Below, piece after piece: positions 49,001-58,438 of a DNA stretch of 64,000 bases. The stretch's first letter is position 1, and the number at the start of each line of letters is the position of its first letter. The stretch covers positions 2,784,062 to 2,848,061 of the forward strand of contig KL647296.1 of NCBI GenBank assembly GCA_000727475.1, in the 5' to 3' direction. The position numbers were made by a program, and so were the translations under genes. This stretch comes from Sarcocystis neurona (taxonomy: Eukaryota > Apicomplexa > Conoidasida > Eucoccidiorida > Sarcocystidae). The notes below the pieces were generated by a model. It worked only from the letters and a program-made list of their open reading frames with translations, had not been told where the DNA came from and did no database searches.

Positions 49001-52000
49001 GTTGCTGTTTATGCTACATGTGGGGTCTAACATGTGTTGCCGTTGCTGTTTTTTTCAGAAGAGGTGGCGTCGCTGAGTCGGCCTCCGAAAGACGGCTTCG
49101 CCTGCTGCAAATGCGTGAGAATCTGCTCCCCTCCACCGTGCTGCTGCTGCTCCTACTCGCCGTCCGACTGGTGCTCCGAGATCGAAACGCGGTGTCTGTA
49201 CACCACCCCAAGCGGATCACGTTCGCTGCTGCTTTGAAGCAGAGCTGCTGTGTGGGGTTGCCAGATGAAGAAGCTCTGCCGCTGCAGCTGCCCCAAGGAC
49301 TGCTGCTGCAGCCTCCTCGTTGTCCTGCAGCTGCTGCGTCATCGCGCTTCCCTTCCTGCTGCTGCCGTTGAGACGCTCCAGGCGCCTCTTTTCTGCACTG
49401 CTGCTGCAGCTGCTTCGGCCGCCGCTGCTGCAGTACTTCTTCTTCTGTTGCTGCCGCGGTGGTGTTTCTATTTCTCCTGCTGCTTTGTTGCATCTCGCCG
49501 GTCGCACGCGCGCAACTGCTGCTGCTGCTGCTCCACTTCGGCTGCTGTGTTACTTCTGCTGCAGCATGGCTTCTTTCTCTTCCGCCGGTGATGTTTTTGC
49601 CGCTTCTGCTGCTCTGCTGCTCTGCTGCTGCTGCTGCTGCGTGTGCTTCTTTTCTCCTTTTTTGTGCGTCATTGCTCTGTTGCTGATCTCCATATCGCGC
49701 GTGTGCTGCTGCTGTTGCAGCTGCTGGGCCTGACATCGCTGAGTCGTCTTCTGCTTTCCTTCCTTAAACTTTTCCCGTGCAGCTTATCCGTCTCTGTGCT
49801 GTTTCGTCTGCTACCTACTCTCCTATATCTTCTTCCTCTCTTCTGCCTTTGTGTCCTGTTGTTCGGGGGGTGCCGGATGATTCTGATGCTTGCTGTTGCT
49901 ACTTTTTTCTCTTGTCTTCTTCGCGCGGTGCAGGACAGCAACAGCGGCAAGCTTGTGTCTCCTCCTCCACCTCCTGCTCTTCCTCTTCTTCATTTTCTTC
50001 CTCCACGTCGACAGCTGCTGCTGCTGGTGTTGCTGTTCCTGCTGCGTCGTCTGCGCGGGCGTTTGCCGCAGCGCAACAGCAACTGCCCGACAGCGCCAGC
50101 AGCAGCGTCAGCAGAACAGTCTACGGGGCTACCTCTTCTCCTTCTCTTGCTGCTGCTTCTTCCTCTGGTGCTGCTGCTGCCGCTTCTGCTGCCGCTTCTG
50201 CTGCCGCTGCTGCGGCCCCGTGGGTACCGACGGTGACCGTGCACGTGCTGACGCAGGGGACGTGGCCGTCGCCAGAACTGCCCCCCCTGCCGTGCAACAG
50301 CAGCGGCAGGAACAGCAGCAAGACGTTGGGAAGAAGCAGCAGCAGCGGGAGCTCACGCACCAGCAACAGCGGGGCGGGCGACGCCGGTGAAGAAGAGGAA
50401 GAAGCGGCAGCAGGGAGAGAAACAGGAGCAGAGCTGCAGCTGTTGCCCAGAGAGCTTCTGCTGCAGGCTGCTGCTTTTCAGCGGTTCTATTTAGCTCGTC
50501 ATAGCGGACGTATTCTGCGCTGGAGCCTCGTTCAGGTAACTACACTGCATGCACCGAATCAGGACAACGGGCTCTTGCTACTGTTGCTGCTGCGGGGGAT
50601 ATTACTGCTGCTGGCGGGGTTGCTGCTGCTGTTCCTGCTGCTACTACTGTTGCTGCTGCTGCCGCCGCAGTTGCTGCTGCCGTTGCTGCTGCTGCTGTCG
50701 TTGCTGCTGCTGCTACTGTTGCTGCTGCTGCTACTGTTGCAGCTGCTGCCGTTGCTGCTGCTGTTGCTGCTGCTGCTGTTGCTGCTGCCGCCTTTGCTGC
50801 TGCTGCTGCTATCGCCGCTGCTGGTGTTGCCGCTGCTGTGGATGTTTTCGTTGCTGTTGCTGCTTCGCTGGTGCTGCAGCAGCTGCCGAGCAGAGAGCCC
50901 CTTGCTGCTGCTGCTGCATGCGGCGCTGCGGAAGAGTCTCTCTCCCCGAACCGCAGCTGCGTCGCATTTCACGGAGAAAACTGGGCGTCTCTGCAAGATG
51001 CTGCTGCATGTAAACTGGTTACATTTTTTGCGGAATTATAAAGCATGCATCTTCCACGCATAAACACACACCCATAACCACAGTACAACAAGCGGGAATT
51101 TAAACTTGCCCATGCGCAGTTCCCTGTTGTTCACAGAAGCGCCGCAGGCATCGCGGCACCTGGTGCAGCAGGGACGCCGCTGCATGCAGCTACAACTGCA
51201 AGATGCCGTGTCTGTGGAGTCATGTGCTGCATCGATGATGGCCGAGGTGCATGCGTCCGATACGCTGCATGCGCGGGGCGTGCTGCATGCGCGGGGCTTG
51301 CTGCGCGTGCGGGGCTGCTGCATGCGCGGGGCAGCTGCATGCGCGGGGCATGCTGCAGGCGCTTTTTCTTTGAAGAGAGTTTTGCCGGACGTGGGTGCTC
51401 TTGCAAATCCCCTCTGCTCGTGACGTGGGGGGTGTGCTGCTGCATGCGTCGTCGGACGCAGAAGCTGCTGCGATGAAATCTGACGCGCGTCCGTCACAGA
51501 GCAGGAGCGACAGCAGCAGCAGATCTGCTGCTCCCTCCGCTGCTGCTCCGTCGGCTGCTGCTCCGTCGGCTGCTGCTCCGTCGGCTGCTGCTCCGTCGGC
51601 TGCTGCTCCGTCGGCTGCTGCTCCGTCGGCTGCTGCTCCGTCGGCTGCTGCTCCGTCTATTTTTAATTTTTGCTGCAGGGTCGTGCGTAGGTGTAGCGCG
51701 AGGAAGGCTCTTGCGGTGGGGGAATTTTGCTCAGTTGAACGTATGTACGCAGGGCCGGGTGTGAGGGAAGGACACAGAGGAAGAGAGGAAGGGGGCAGCA
51801 GAAAAGAGAAAAGGAGAGGTATGACCTGCTCTTGTTGGAGGCGCGCAGGTTTTGGATGTTGGCTTGTTGGGCACGGCATGCGCATGCAGAGGTGGGGTTT
51901 CTACGGACGAGTCGCTAGCTAGCTCGCGTGGTAGGGAGCTCCTACGGCAGCTAGCTCGTATGATAGCTAGCTCTTACGGTGTAGCTAGCTCACGTGGTAG

Positions 52001-55000
52001 CTGGCTCGCCTGCGTGTGTCTCTTATTATATCTTTAATAGCTGCATGCGTGAGACTGCCTTTTCGTGGATATCCCTTTCTTTTCGGTCTCCTGCATCGCC
52101 GTTGCTTCTTCTTTTTTTCCCTCGGATGCTTCTTTTCCGTCCTGTGTCTCCTCTGTTCCGGTTTTGCTGCTTTTCTCATCTCCTATCTCCGTCTCCTCCT
52201 TCTCCTCCTTCTCCTCCTTCTAATCCTTCTTTTCCTGTTCGTTGTCGTGTCTCCCTTTTTCTCGCTTATCTGTTGCATGCCGCCTGTTGTGGGCCACATT
52301 TTCTTCTTCGAAGCGCTTCTGTGTTTCTCACGTTTCAGGGGAAGGCGGAAGTGCGAGGAATTTTTTTTACGTCGCGCCATGATATAGAGTGTTCGACGCT
52401 GCAGATGCTTCTCCTCATGTCGATGAATTACTTCACGCCTCCTGCCTTCGCCAATTCTTCCTCTCTAACTTGCAAAGGAGCAGCACAAAATCTTCTCTCT
52501 CCCCCTGCTGCTGCGGGTTCATCACCAGCTTCTCCTGATCAGGCTGCTGCCTCTGCTGCTGCTGCTGCACCAGACCTCTCCCGCAGGAGGAGGAACAGCA
52601 ACAGCAGCGGCGCAGAGGCCACCGCGACCGCCACACCTGGCAACAGCAGCAGCAGCAGCGGCAGTAGCAATGGCAGCAACAGCAGTAGTCATAGCAGTCG
52701 CGTGGGTGACGTGGGCGCTGAGGCAGCATGCAGCAGCAACAGAAAGGGCAGCAGCAACAGCAGCGGGGAAAGGGCCGCAGGAGGAGGAGGGGAGAACGCG
52801 AACTGGGGAGGCGTCGAAGCAGCAGATTTGTTTTCCGCCTTCTTCGAGAACGAAGCAGCTGCCGCAGCGGCCGGCCTTTCTCTGCAGGAGCTACGCAGAC
52901 ATCTTCTCTCTCTTACAACTCCTCGCTGCAAGTAAGTCCCCCCCCCCGTCTCTCCGTGTCTCCCCGTCTCCCCTTCGGTCTGCTGCCGTCTCCTTCTGTC
53001 CCACGATGTCTCCTCGTCTCTCTTCCGTCTCCATGTATCTGTCCGTCTCCGTCTCCATGTATGCGTCTGTCTCCGTCTCCCTGTCTCTGTCCCCGTCTTT
53101 CCCGGGGGCACCCTTCTGTGCGCATGCGTTCCCTCCCGACTTGTGTGCACGCAGATGCTCGCCGTCTCCCTGTCTCTGTCCGCGTCTCCGTGTCTCCGTG
53201 TCTCCGCGTCTTGCTGGGGGAGTTTTTATTCGCCTGCCTGTCATGTGTCTCCATTTGTGAAGCGAAGGGGACTTCTTCTTCTTCTTCACGCGAATACCAG
53301 ATGTTTCTCTGCATGTCCACAGAAAGTTCAAACATTCTGTTTGAAAGACGTACGTACATATATATATGAAGAAAGCGAGAGGTAGGAATATTTACATATA
53401 TATTGTCGGGTAAATCTATCTGTCTCCCTGGATGTATCTATCAATATCTCCGTAAATATACGTATATATGTAGAGAAGGAGAAAGAAGGAAAGACGTACA
53501 TATATATATAGGAAGCAAGATGTAGAAATATCTTTATCTATCTATCTATCGACCTGCATATATATATATATGTGTATGCAGTAGTGTATATTTTATAGGT
53601 ATCTAGACAGAGACAGAGATGGGCATATATATATATATATGTATATATAGAGAGAGAGAGAGAAAGGAAGACGTCCATACATATATACACAGATAGGCGC
53701 CAAGAAAGAAGATTACGTATTTTTTTTTGTTGATATATTTTGGGCCGCGTCGGTGCCGCTTCTCTTCCGCGCGTCTCCGTCTCTGTGTGTGTCCGGAGAA
53801 TGAGGCGTACTTCGATCGTCCCCCTTCACGCGTCTTCCCCCCCCCCCTATCTGCGACCCCCGGGCCCTCCGTCTTTTTTTTTCTTCTCTTTATCCAGAGA
53901 CACGTTTGCTGATGTTTCCTCGCACGTGGATGATTTACCTGCCTCGCTAGAAGTCTCGCCTTCGATACACCGCCATGCGTGCGCATGCAGTTTTCTTCTG
54001 CTGCGCAGACTTCTCCTGCGACGCCCGGGGGTCGCCGGCGTCCCCCTCTCCAGGGAGCTCAAGGACTCGGACCACGTGACAGTACGCCACAAGCCAAAAT
54101 TATTTCTTCGGAGTTTCTGTCCTCTCCACACGCTTTTGCGAGTTGAAAATTCTCTTCCTTCCTTTCCCTTCCTTTTTCTCTCTTCTCTCACGTACGTATA
54201 TATGTGTGTATGTGTATCGACACACTGATATAAATATATACGTGTATAGCTGCCGACATTTATATACGTGTGTGCGTGTCTCTTCCTGTCTACGTATGTC
54301 TCTGTCTATATTTATATCAATATATATTCCTTGCCGATTTACATGAGCATATATCAGTGTCCCTCTCTCTCTATCTCTCTGTCACTCTCTCTATATAGAC
54401 ACATACGTGGAGTTCTACGGAGATATACCTGCATTTGACTAAATGTCCGTGTCTATTTATATCTTCCTAAATAGTCTACCTATTTCCGTCTGTGTCTACA
54501 TCTGTGTGTCTCTCTCTATATGCGTAGATTCATATGGAGACACACGTGCATAGATCTATCAATCAACCTACCTACATGTGTGGGTGTCTCTCTCTATATA
54601 GACGTGTGTCTGCATGTTTGTGTGGATATTTGCATGTGTTAGACTTCGTAGAGCTGCAAAGTGCTGCTCACTTTGTGAGTCAATACATGCGTCGTCCACA
54701 TGTGTCCTCCTCTTCCTCGGTGCGATTCCTTCTGGTTTGCTGCTCATTTTCCCTGGCAGAGTCGCCGCCTCCCCCCTCTGGCTAGCAAGCGGTGACGTCT
54801 CCCTTCTCCTCTTCTCCCCGTCTCCCCGTCTCCCCGTCTCCGTCTCGCTTGCTGCGATGTGTGCGTGTCCGCGTGTCTCTATGTCTCTTTGTGTCCCTTT
54901 TTCTGCGGAACTGTGTGCCTGACCTTTTCCTTTTCTTCTCCTTTTCTTCTTCTGTTGTATCTTTTTCGCTCGCTTTGTGTTGACCGGACATTCTCCAGGG

Positions 55001-58000
55001 ATATGTGTGCGCAGTTCCACGCGGCTGCGCATGCAAGTCGCCGTGTGCGGATACGCCTGGACGTTTCCACGCGTCTTGCCAACTTCGAGTTGCAGCAGTT
55101 TTCTCTCCGTCTTTCTTCTCTGTGTGCGTGTGTGCTGTTCTCCTTCGTCGTCTCTGCAGGTGAACTTGGACTTCACCGCCCGCCTGACACGCGTTCGCGC
55201 GCCGCTGTTGGCAGCAGCAGCAGCAGCTGGCCTCCACAGCAGCGGAAAAGACCTCGCAGGAGGAGGAGGAGCAGCAGCAGCAGACGCAGCAGCAGCAGAC
55301 CTGCACGTCGGAGCAGACGTACCTGCTAGTGTTGAGCAAGATCGCAATTACTTGTCAGTTTATCTCCTTTCTGTCTCTTCTTCTCGAGTTATTTGTCACT
55401 TATTCTCCTCTCTCTCATGTCTTTCGCTTCTTTTCATCTCTCTCTCTCTGTCTCTCTCTCAGAGTGACTTATGGATTTCTCTTCTCCCTCTTCTTCTCCC
55501 AAGAAGTCGCCTCTCACATTCCTCTTGCTTCCCGTCCTCCTCTTCTTCGTCTCTCTTCTCTGCTCATCCATCTGCTGTATGCCCTGGCCCACCAGCCTGC
55601 TGCTGTTGCTCATGCTGGAGCATGCAACTGCTGCTGCTGCTGTTGCTGCTGCAGGGTCCTTCAGCTGCTGTGGGGCGTTGCTGCTGCTGTTGCTGCTGCG
55701 GTTGCTGTTTCTGTTGCTGCTGTTCCTCTTGCTGCTGGTTCTGTCGCTCCTGTTTCTGTGGCTGCTGTTCCTGTCGCTACTGTCTCTGTCGCTGCTGTTT
55801 GCTGCTGTTTCTGTTGCTGCTGATTCTGTCGCTGCTGTTTCTGTGGCTGCTGTTCCTGTTGCTGCTGTGTCTGTCGCTCCGGTTTGCTGCTGCTTCTGTT
55901 GCTGCTGTTCTTGTCGCTGCTGTTCTTGTCGCTGCTGTTCTTGTCGCCGCTGTTCTTGTCGCTGCTGTTTCTGTGGCTGCTGTTCCTGTTGCTGCTGTGT
56001 CTGTCGCTCCGGTTTGCTGCTGTTTCTGTTGCTGCTGTTCTTGTCGCTGCTCTTCTTGTCGCTGCTGTTCTTGTCGCTGCTGTTTCTGTTGCTGTTGTTT
56101 CTGTTGTAGCTGCTTCTTGTGTCTGTCTCCCTCCTGCTGTGGCCCCTGGCGTTGTCCCTGCTGCTGCTGCTGTTCTTGTTGCGTCTGCTCTTCTTCCGTA
56201 CTCTTCTGTGTGTTGCACTGTCTTTAACCTCGCTCCGCTCTCAAGCTGCTGCTGCTGCACCGACTGCTGCTACATACGTGCTGCTGTTGCTGTATATACG
56301 TTATACATATATGCTGCTGTTTAAACTGTTGCTGCTGCTGCTGCTTTTGTATCTACTGCTGGCGCTCTTACGTCTGCCGTTGCAGCTGTCATATCTGATA
56401 CCGCTGCTGTTTAAACTGCTGCTGCTGCCCATACAGCTGCTGCTGTCGCTCTTATATTTGCAGCAGCTGCTGTTATATGTGCTGCTGCTGCGATTCCCAT
56501 ATCCGCTACCGTTGCTGTTTAAACTGCTGCTGCCGCTCTTACGTCTGGTGCGGTCGCTCTTATCTGCTGCAGTAGCTGTTCTTGTATCTGCTGCTGGTTT
56601 CCAGCTTTTTCATCTGCTGCTGTGTTGTTCTGTTCCTCTCCTTATCTGCTGCCGCCGTTGCTCTGTTCTTCTGTCTGCTGCTGCTGCTGTTCCTCTGTCG
56701 TCATCTGCTGCTGGTGTTCTACCTGCTGCTGCTGGTCATCTGCAGCTGGTGTTCTACCTGCTGCTGCTGGTGCTGTTCTGCTCTGTTTTTCTATCTGCTG
56801 CTGCCGTTGTCCTTTTCTTTTTCTATGTGTTGCTGTTCTGTTCCGTTCCTCTCCCGCCTGCCGCTGTTCTGTTCGTTCAGCTGCTGCTGCTACTGCTCTT
56901 CTGTTCTTCTGTCTGCTGCTGCTGTTGTACCATCATCTGCTGCTGTTCTGTTCTACCTGCTGTTCTGTTCTCTTTTCTTCTTTTAGTCGCTGTTCCGATC
57001 TCCTCTCTTCTGGTCTGCCATTCTGTTATCGTCCAGTCTAATGCGCTCTCCTATCGTCTTCCCTTTGAATCTGCTTCTTTTTTTTATCTGGGCTGCTGTT
57101 TGCAGAGTAGAAGCAGCGATCGTCCGGGTGATGAAGAGTAATCGCAAGATGAACTACACGGCCCTGGTGGCGGAGGTGACCCAGCAACTCTCTTCGCGAT
57201 TTCGTCCGTCTCCTGCTGTTATCAAGCAGAGAGTCGAGAAGCTTGTTGAAAGAGAATTTCTTGCAAGAGATGCAGCAGATCGGTAACATTTGCTCACGCC
57301 TCTTTGCATGCACCAGCTTCCTCTTTTTATCCTCGTAACCCCCGTGGGGACATATGTAGAGGAACAGAAAGGAAGGAAAAGATGATTAAAAAGATATGCG
57401 ACGGGACGCGTCTCTTCCGAGATTCACTGTGTTCATTTATTGTAGAATATTCTACGCGTACATATCTCTCCATATCTCTCTCTCTCTATATGTATATATA
57501 TATGTTCTCTACAAATACTTTTCCTCTGTAGGCGAGTGCGCTTTCCTCTCTTTACCTCTCTCTATCCGTGTCCATGTACGCGTGCCTAGACTGTTGTCGG
57601 GATATCCATATCTGCCTCTTTTAGGTGCGTCCATACATACGTATGCATGCGCAAACATATATGTAGAGAGAGCCTTATATCTAGTGCGCATGCAAAAATA
57701 GGTAGAGAGAGCTCTATGTGTATACATAGATGTGTATGTGTGGGTATAAATATTCGACTTCGCGTCTCAGTGTGTTTGTATGCGAGGCACAGGCTAAAAA
57801 GGACCCATGCGCGCAGTACATCCCCAATTCACGGTCACTTCCGGGTGTACAGACACCGGAATGCCTGACTGTCCATATTTCTCTCTATACACGCATGTAA
57901 ACGTATTCATACACGTGGGTGTACAGACACCCGAATAACTACCTACCCGTACTTTTATCTGCGTACACATGTATCCACGTAAATATGTGTGAATATCAAA

Positions 58001-58438
58001 TTTTCGTGTAGGTGATCCGCGCGTCTTTGTACACAAACCTATACGCACGAACAAAAGTGCAAGCACCTATATATGTATATTTGTAGACATATACATGCGT
58101 AGACCTGTCTCTGTCTATATTTCTACATCGGTACGTATATATATATATATATGTGTATCCATACCTGTGTCTTTATATTTGTCTCCTCGTATGTATGAAA
58201 TTCTACCCATATATATATATATGCATCCACATCTGTATCCGTTTATCTCTTTATATACGTCTATATCTCTGCCCACATACATACATATATATCTACACCT
58301 GTATCTATATATTTATTTATACGTGTCGTCGGTCTGCCGCTGCATGTGTATTTTTGCTGCTTCTGTCTTTTTGCTGCTGCTGCTGCTGCGGCTGCCTGCC
58401 CCACTGTGAACAGGAAGCAGTACAACTACCTGGCCTAG
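34504..58438 (+). CDS. CUL3: Cullin-3, 15 exons (BTB-type E3 ligase scaffold)
   Basis: Cullin-3 is the scaffold of CRL3 ubiquitin ligases: BTB adaptors bind the N-terminus, Rbx1 and NEDD8 the C-terminus. Exons: 34504-34811, 37867-38005, 41045-41233, 42022-42286, 42654-42796, 43256-43441, 44864-44948, 48309-48429, 49059-49114, 49934-50535, 52339-52931, 54009-54081, 55160-55353, 57106-57282, 58414-58438. Introns are GT-AG with agreeing phases; the protein is 1051 aa (human 768). [19 protein letters not shown] (28-46) matches the CUL3 BTB-binding helix. [10 protein letters not shown] spans exons 6/7 (about 408-417) and [10 protein letters not shown] lies in exon 8. [10 protein letters not shown] is at 681-690 and [12 protein letters not shown] at 717-728. 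[17 protein letters not shown] holds the predicted neddylated Lys (about 995). Exon 15 supplies the cullin terminus KQYNYLA. Extra length is Q/S/A/G-rich insertions at about 495-592, 619-665 and 735-855. An in-frame ATG at 34315 would add 63 Gly-rich residues. Exon 12 could instead start at 53898. Confidence 0.9.
35898..36612. other. Assembly gap (715 N)
   Basis: A run of N. The sequence immediately downstream is an 82-bp tandem satellite and the left edge is also CTGTGTCTC-rich, so the gap probably hides more copies that could not be assembled. Confidence 1.
36613..36820. repeat. 82-bp tandem satellite beside the gap
   Basis: Two identical 82-bp units (36613-36694 and 36695-36776) begin GTCTCTTCGTCTGTGAATCC and include GGCCTCCGCATGCATATGG. 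A third, truncated and diverged unit starts at 36777. The first unit begins exactly where the Ns stop. Confidence 0.95.
37481..37718. repeat. 119-bp tandem duplication in intron 1
   Basis: The units at 37481-37599 and 37600-37718 differ at only about half a dozen positions. They share GAAGACCAT, TGCGTCCCATACAGCTGTAT, CCCAGCGCTGCTGCCCCTTG and end TCCTGCGTC. Confidence 0.95.
38145..38820. repeat. Intronic minisatellite: TA runs plus CTGTCTGTCTC units
   Basis: About nine alternating modules of (TA)n and TGTCTGTCTGTGTCTCTCACT-like pyrimidine stretches, spaced about 60-100 bp, ending in a TATG(TA)n tract. Confidence 0.85.
39185..39690. repeat. TATG/TGTA microsatellite block
   Basis: Long imperfect runs of TATG, GTATA and ACGTATG without other content. 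They produce YVCM-type frames on the + strand and THIHTYI-type frames on the minus. Confidence 0.9.
40728..40743. repeat. 16-bp palindrome GGGTGTACGTACACCC in cullin-3 intron 2
   Basis: An exact copy of the core, preceded by CTC and followed by CGCGCCG. It lies in a non-repetitive GC-rich island (40560-40780) of an otherwise microsatellite-filled intron. Confidence 0.95.
41234..42021 (+). other. Cullin-3 intron 3, CTG and CT-rich
   Basis: Donor CAC|GTATGT, acceptor TTTGCAAG|GCG. The sense strand carries CTG runs (41399-41590) and a CT-rich 3' half with a 45-bp tandem duplication. Confidence 0.8.
41777..41866. repeat. 45-bp tandem duplication in intron 3
   Basis: Near-identical copies at 41777-41821 and 41822-41866 containing TGTCTTTCTCTGTTGCTCAC and CTACTTCTCTTC. 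Confidence 0.9.
42287..44863 (+). other. Cullin-3 introns 4-6 around exons 5 and 6
   Basis: Intron 4 (42287-42653) is TA/TCTC microsatellite. Intron 5 (42797-43255) is almost pure pyrimidine (TTCTTC) and ends with a run of 20 C (43194-43213) before the acceptor GACAG. Intron 6 (43442-44863) is CT-rich and then TA-rich. Exons 5 (42654-42796) and 6 (43256-43441) carry [20 protein letters not shown] and [13 protein letters not shown] to [16 protein letters not shown]. Confidence 0.75.
43194..43213. repeat. Poly-C run (20)
   Basis: Twenty consecutive C on the sense strand, 42 bp before exon 6 of cullin-3, in the polypyrimidine zone of intron 5. Homopolymers of this length are often mis-sequenced. 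Confidence 0.9.
44949..48308 (+). other. Cullin-3 intron 7 (3.4 kb), TGTCT-rich
   Basis: Donor TGCG|GTAAGA, acceptor CTGTGCAG|GT. The body is an irregular array of GTGTCTATCT, TGCGAGTTGC and GTGTGTGTCT segments (45.7-47.9 kb), ending in a CTG/CT-rich stretch (47970-48290). There is no coding requirement: ECG in exon 7 joins [13 protein letters not shown] in exon 8 as in other cullins. Confidence 0.8.
48430..49933 (+). other. Cullin-3 introns 8 and 9 flanking a 56-nt exon
   Basis: Both introns are CTG/GCTGTT-rich on the sense strand (48602-49020 and 49135-49730). The small exon 49059-49114 has a strong polypyrimidine 3' splice site (GCTGTTTTTTTCAG) and donor ATGC|GTGAGA. It is required because exon 8 ends in phase 2 and exon 10 needs phase 1. 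Confidence 0.7.
51247..51358. repeat. Array of GCATGC-containing units
   Basis: Six GCATGC hexamers in about 110 bp, mostly within TGCTGCATGCGCGGGGC units of 16-19 bp. Confidence 0.85.
51539..51658. repeat. 15-bp tandem array x8
   Basis: Eight copies of GCTGCTGCTCCGTCG with no internal change except the last base of the last unit. It would encode AAAPS units but lies in intron 10 of the model. Confidence 0.97.
51914..52010. repeat. TAGCTAGCTC degenerate tandem array
   Basis: Four units of about 22-26 bp combine GCTAGCTAGCTC with (C/T)TACGG or CGTGGTAG spacers. GCTAGC is itself palindromic. Confidence 0.85.
52932..55159 (+). other. Cullin-3 introns 11 and 12 around exon 12
   Basis: Intron 11 starts CAA|GTAAGT and is CCGTCTCC-rich, then TA/GA-rich. 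Exon 12 is small (54009-54081, acceptor GCTGCGCAG, donor ACA|GTACGC) and ends LKDSDHVT. The next exon begins [12 protein letters not shown], matching the cullin block FTVNDQFTSKLHRV. Intron 12 ends TCTCTGCAG|GTG. An earlier in-phase acceptor at 53897 would add 37 residues with no counterpart in CUL3. Confidence 0.7.
55354..57105 (+). other. Cullin-3 intron 13, CTG/GTT-rich
   Basis: Donor ACTT|GTCAGT, acceptor TGTTTGCAG|A. About 1.3 kb of CTG, CTGTTC and CTGTCG triplet-like repeats lies on the sense strand. A 15-bp GTTCTTGTCGCTGCT unit is tandem at 55905-55965, and a roughly 80-bp segment is duplicated from 55861 to 55991. The spliced product reads VEQDRNYL then [10 protein letters not shown], colinear with CUL3. 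Confidence 0.8.
57283..58413 (+). other. Cullin-3 intron 14
   Basis: If exon 14 were read through, translation would stop at once (CGG TAA). Using donor CG|GTAACA and acceptor GTGAACAG|GAAG gives the canonical cullin ending. The intron has TA runs, a pair of 75-bp repeats with GGGTGTACAGACACCC cores (57841-57990) and a short CTG run just before the acceptor. Confidence 0.8.
57841..57990. repeat. Two degenerate ~75-bp units with near-palindromic heads
   Basis: The units start CCGGGTGTACAGACACCGGAAT (57841) and GTGGGTGTACAGACACCCGAAT (57915). Each continues with similarly spaced TACACGCATGTA / TACACATGTA and CGTA segments. Confidence 0.7.

Larger units (their letters stand above)
50536..52338 (+). 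other. Cullin-3 intron 10 with several tandem arrays
   Basis: Donor CAG|GTAACT, acceptor GTTTCAG|GGG. It contains a CTG block (50577-50880), a GCATGC array (51247-51358), a 15-bp array (51539-51658) and a TAGCTAGCTC array (51914-52010), then a CT-rich 3' part. Exon 10 joins exon 11 directly: [10 protein letters not shown] is followed by [10 protein letters not shown], matching the cullin GSADLNATF segment. Confidence 0.8.

Noticed and set aside
49777..51063. A single 428-codon gene with poly-Leu tail
   Set aside because: Only 49934-50535 matches cullin. A GTAACT donor follows, and the poly-Leu tail is the intronic CTG block.
53898..54081. Longer version of cullin-3 exon 12 from the acceptor at 53897
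   Set aside because: It is phase-compatible but adds 37 residues with no counterpart in CUL3. The acceptor at 54008 gives nearly the expected spacing between conserved blocks, so it is preferred though not proven.
55329..57141. Leu/Cys/Ala/Val-rich frames up to 416 codons resembling multi-span membrane proteins
   Set aside because: They are translations of CTG/GTT triplets in cullin-3 intron 13. Only the short cullin segments at each end (55160-55353 and 57106-57282) are conserved.
57106..57286. Cullin-3 ending at the stop at 57284-57286
   Set aside because: The frame would lack the conserved Y-x-Y-[LV]-A ending. A donor overlaps that stop, and a matching 25-nt exon at 58414 restores the terminus in phase.
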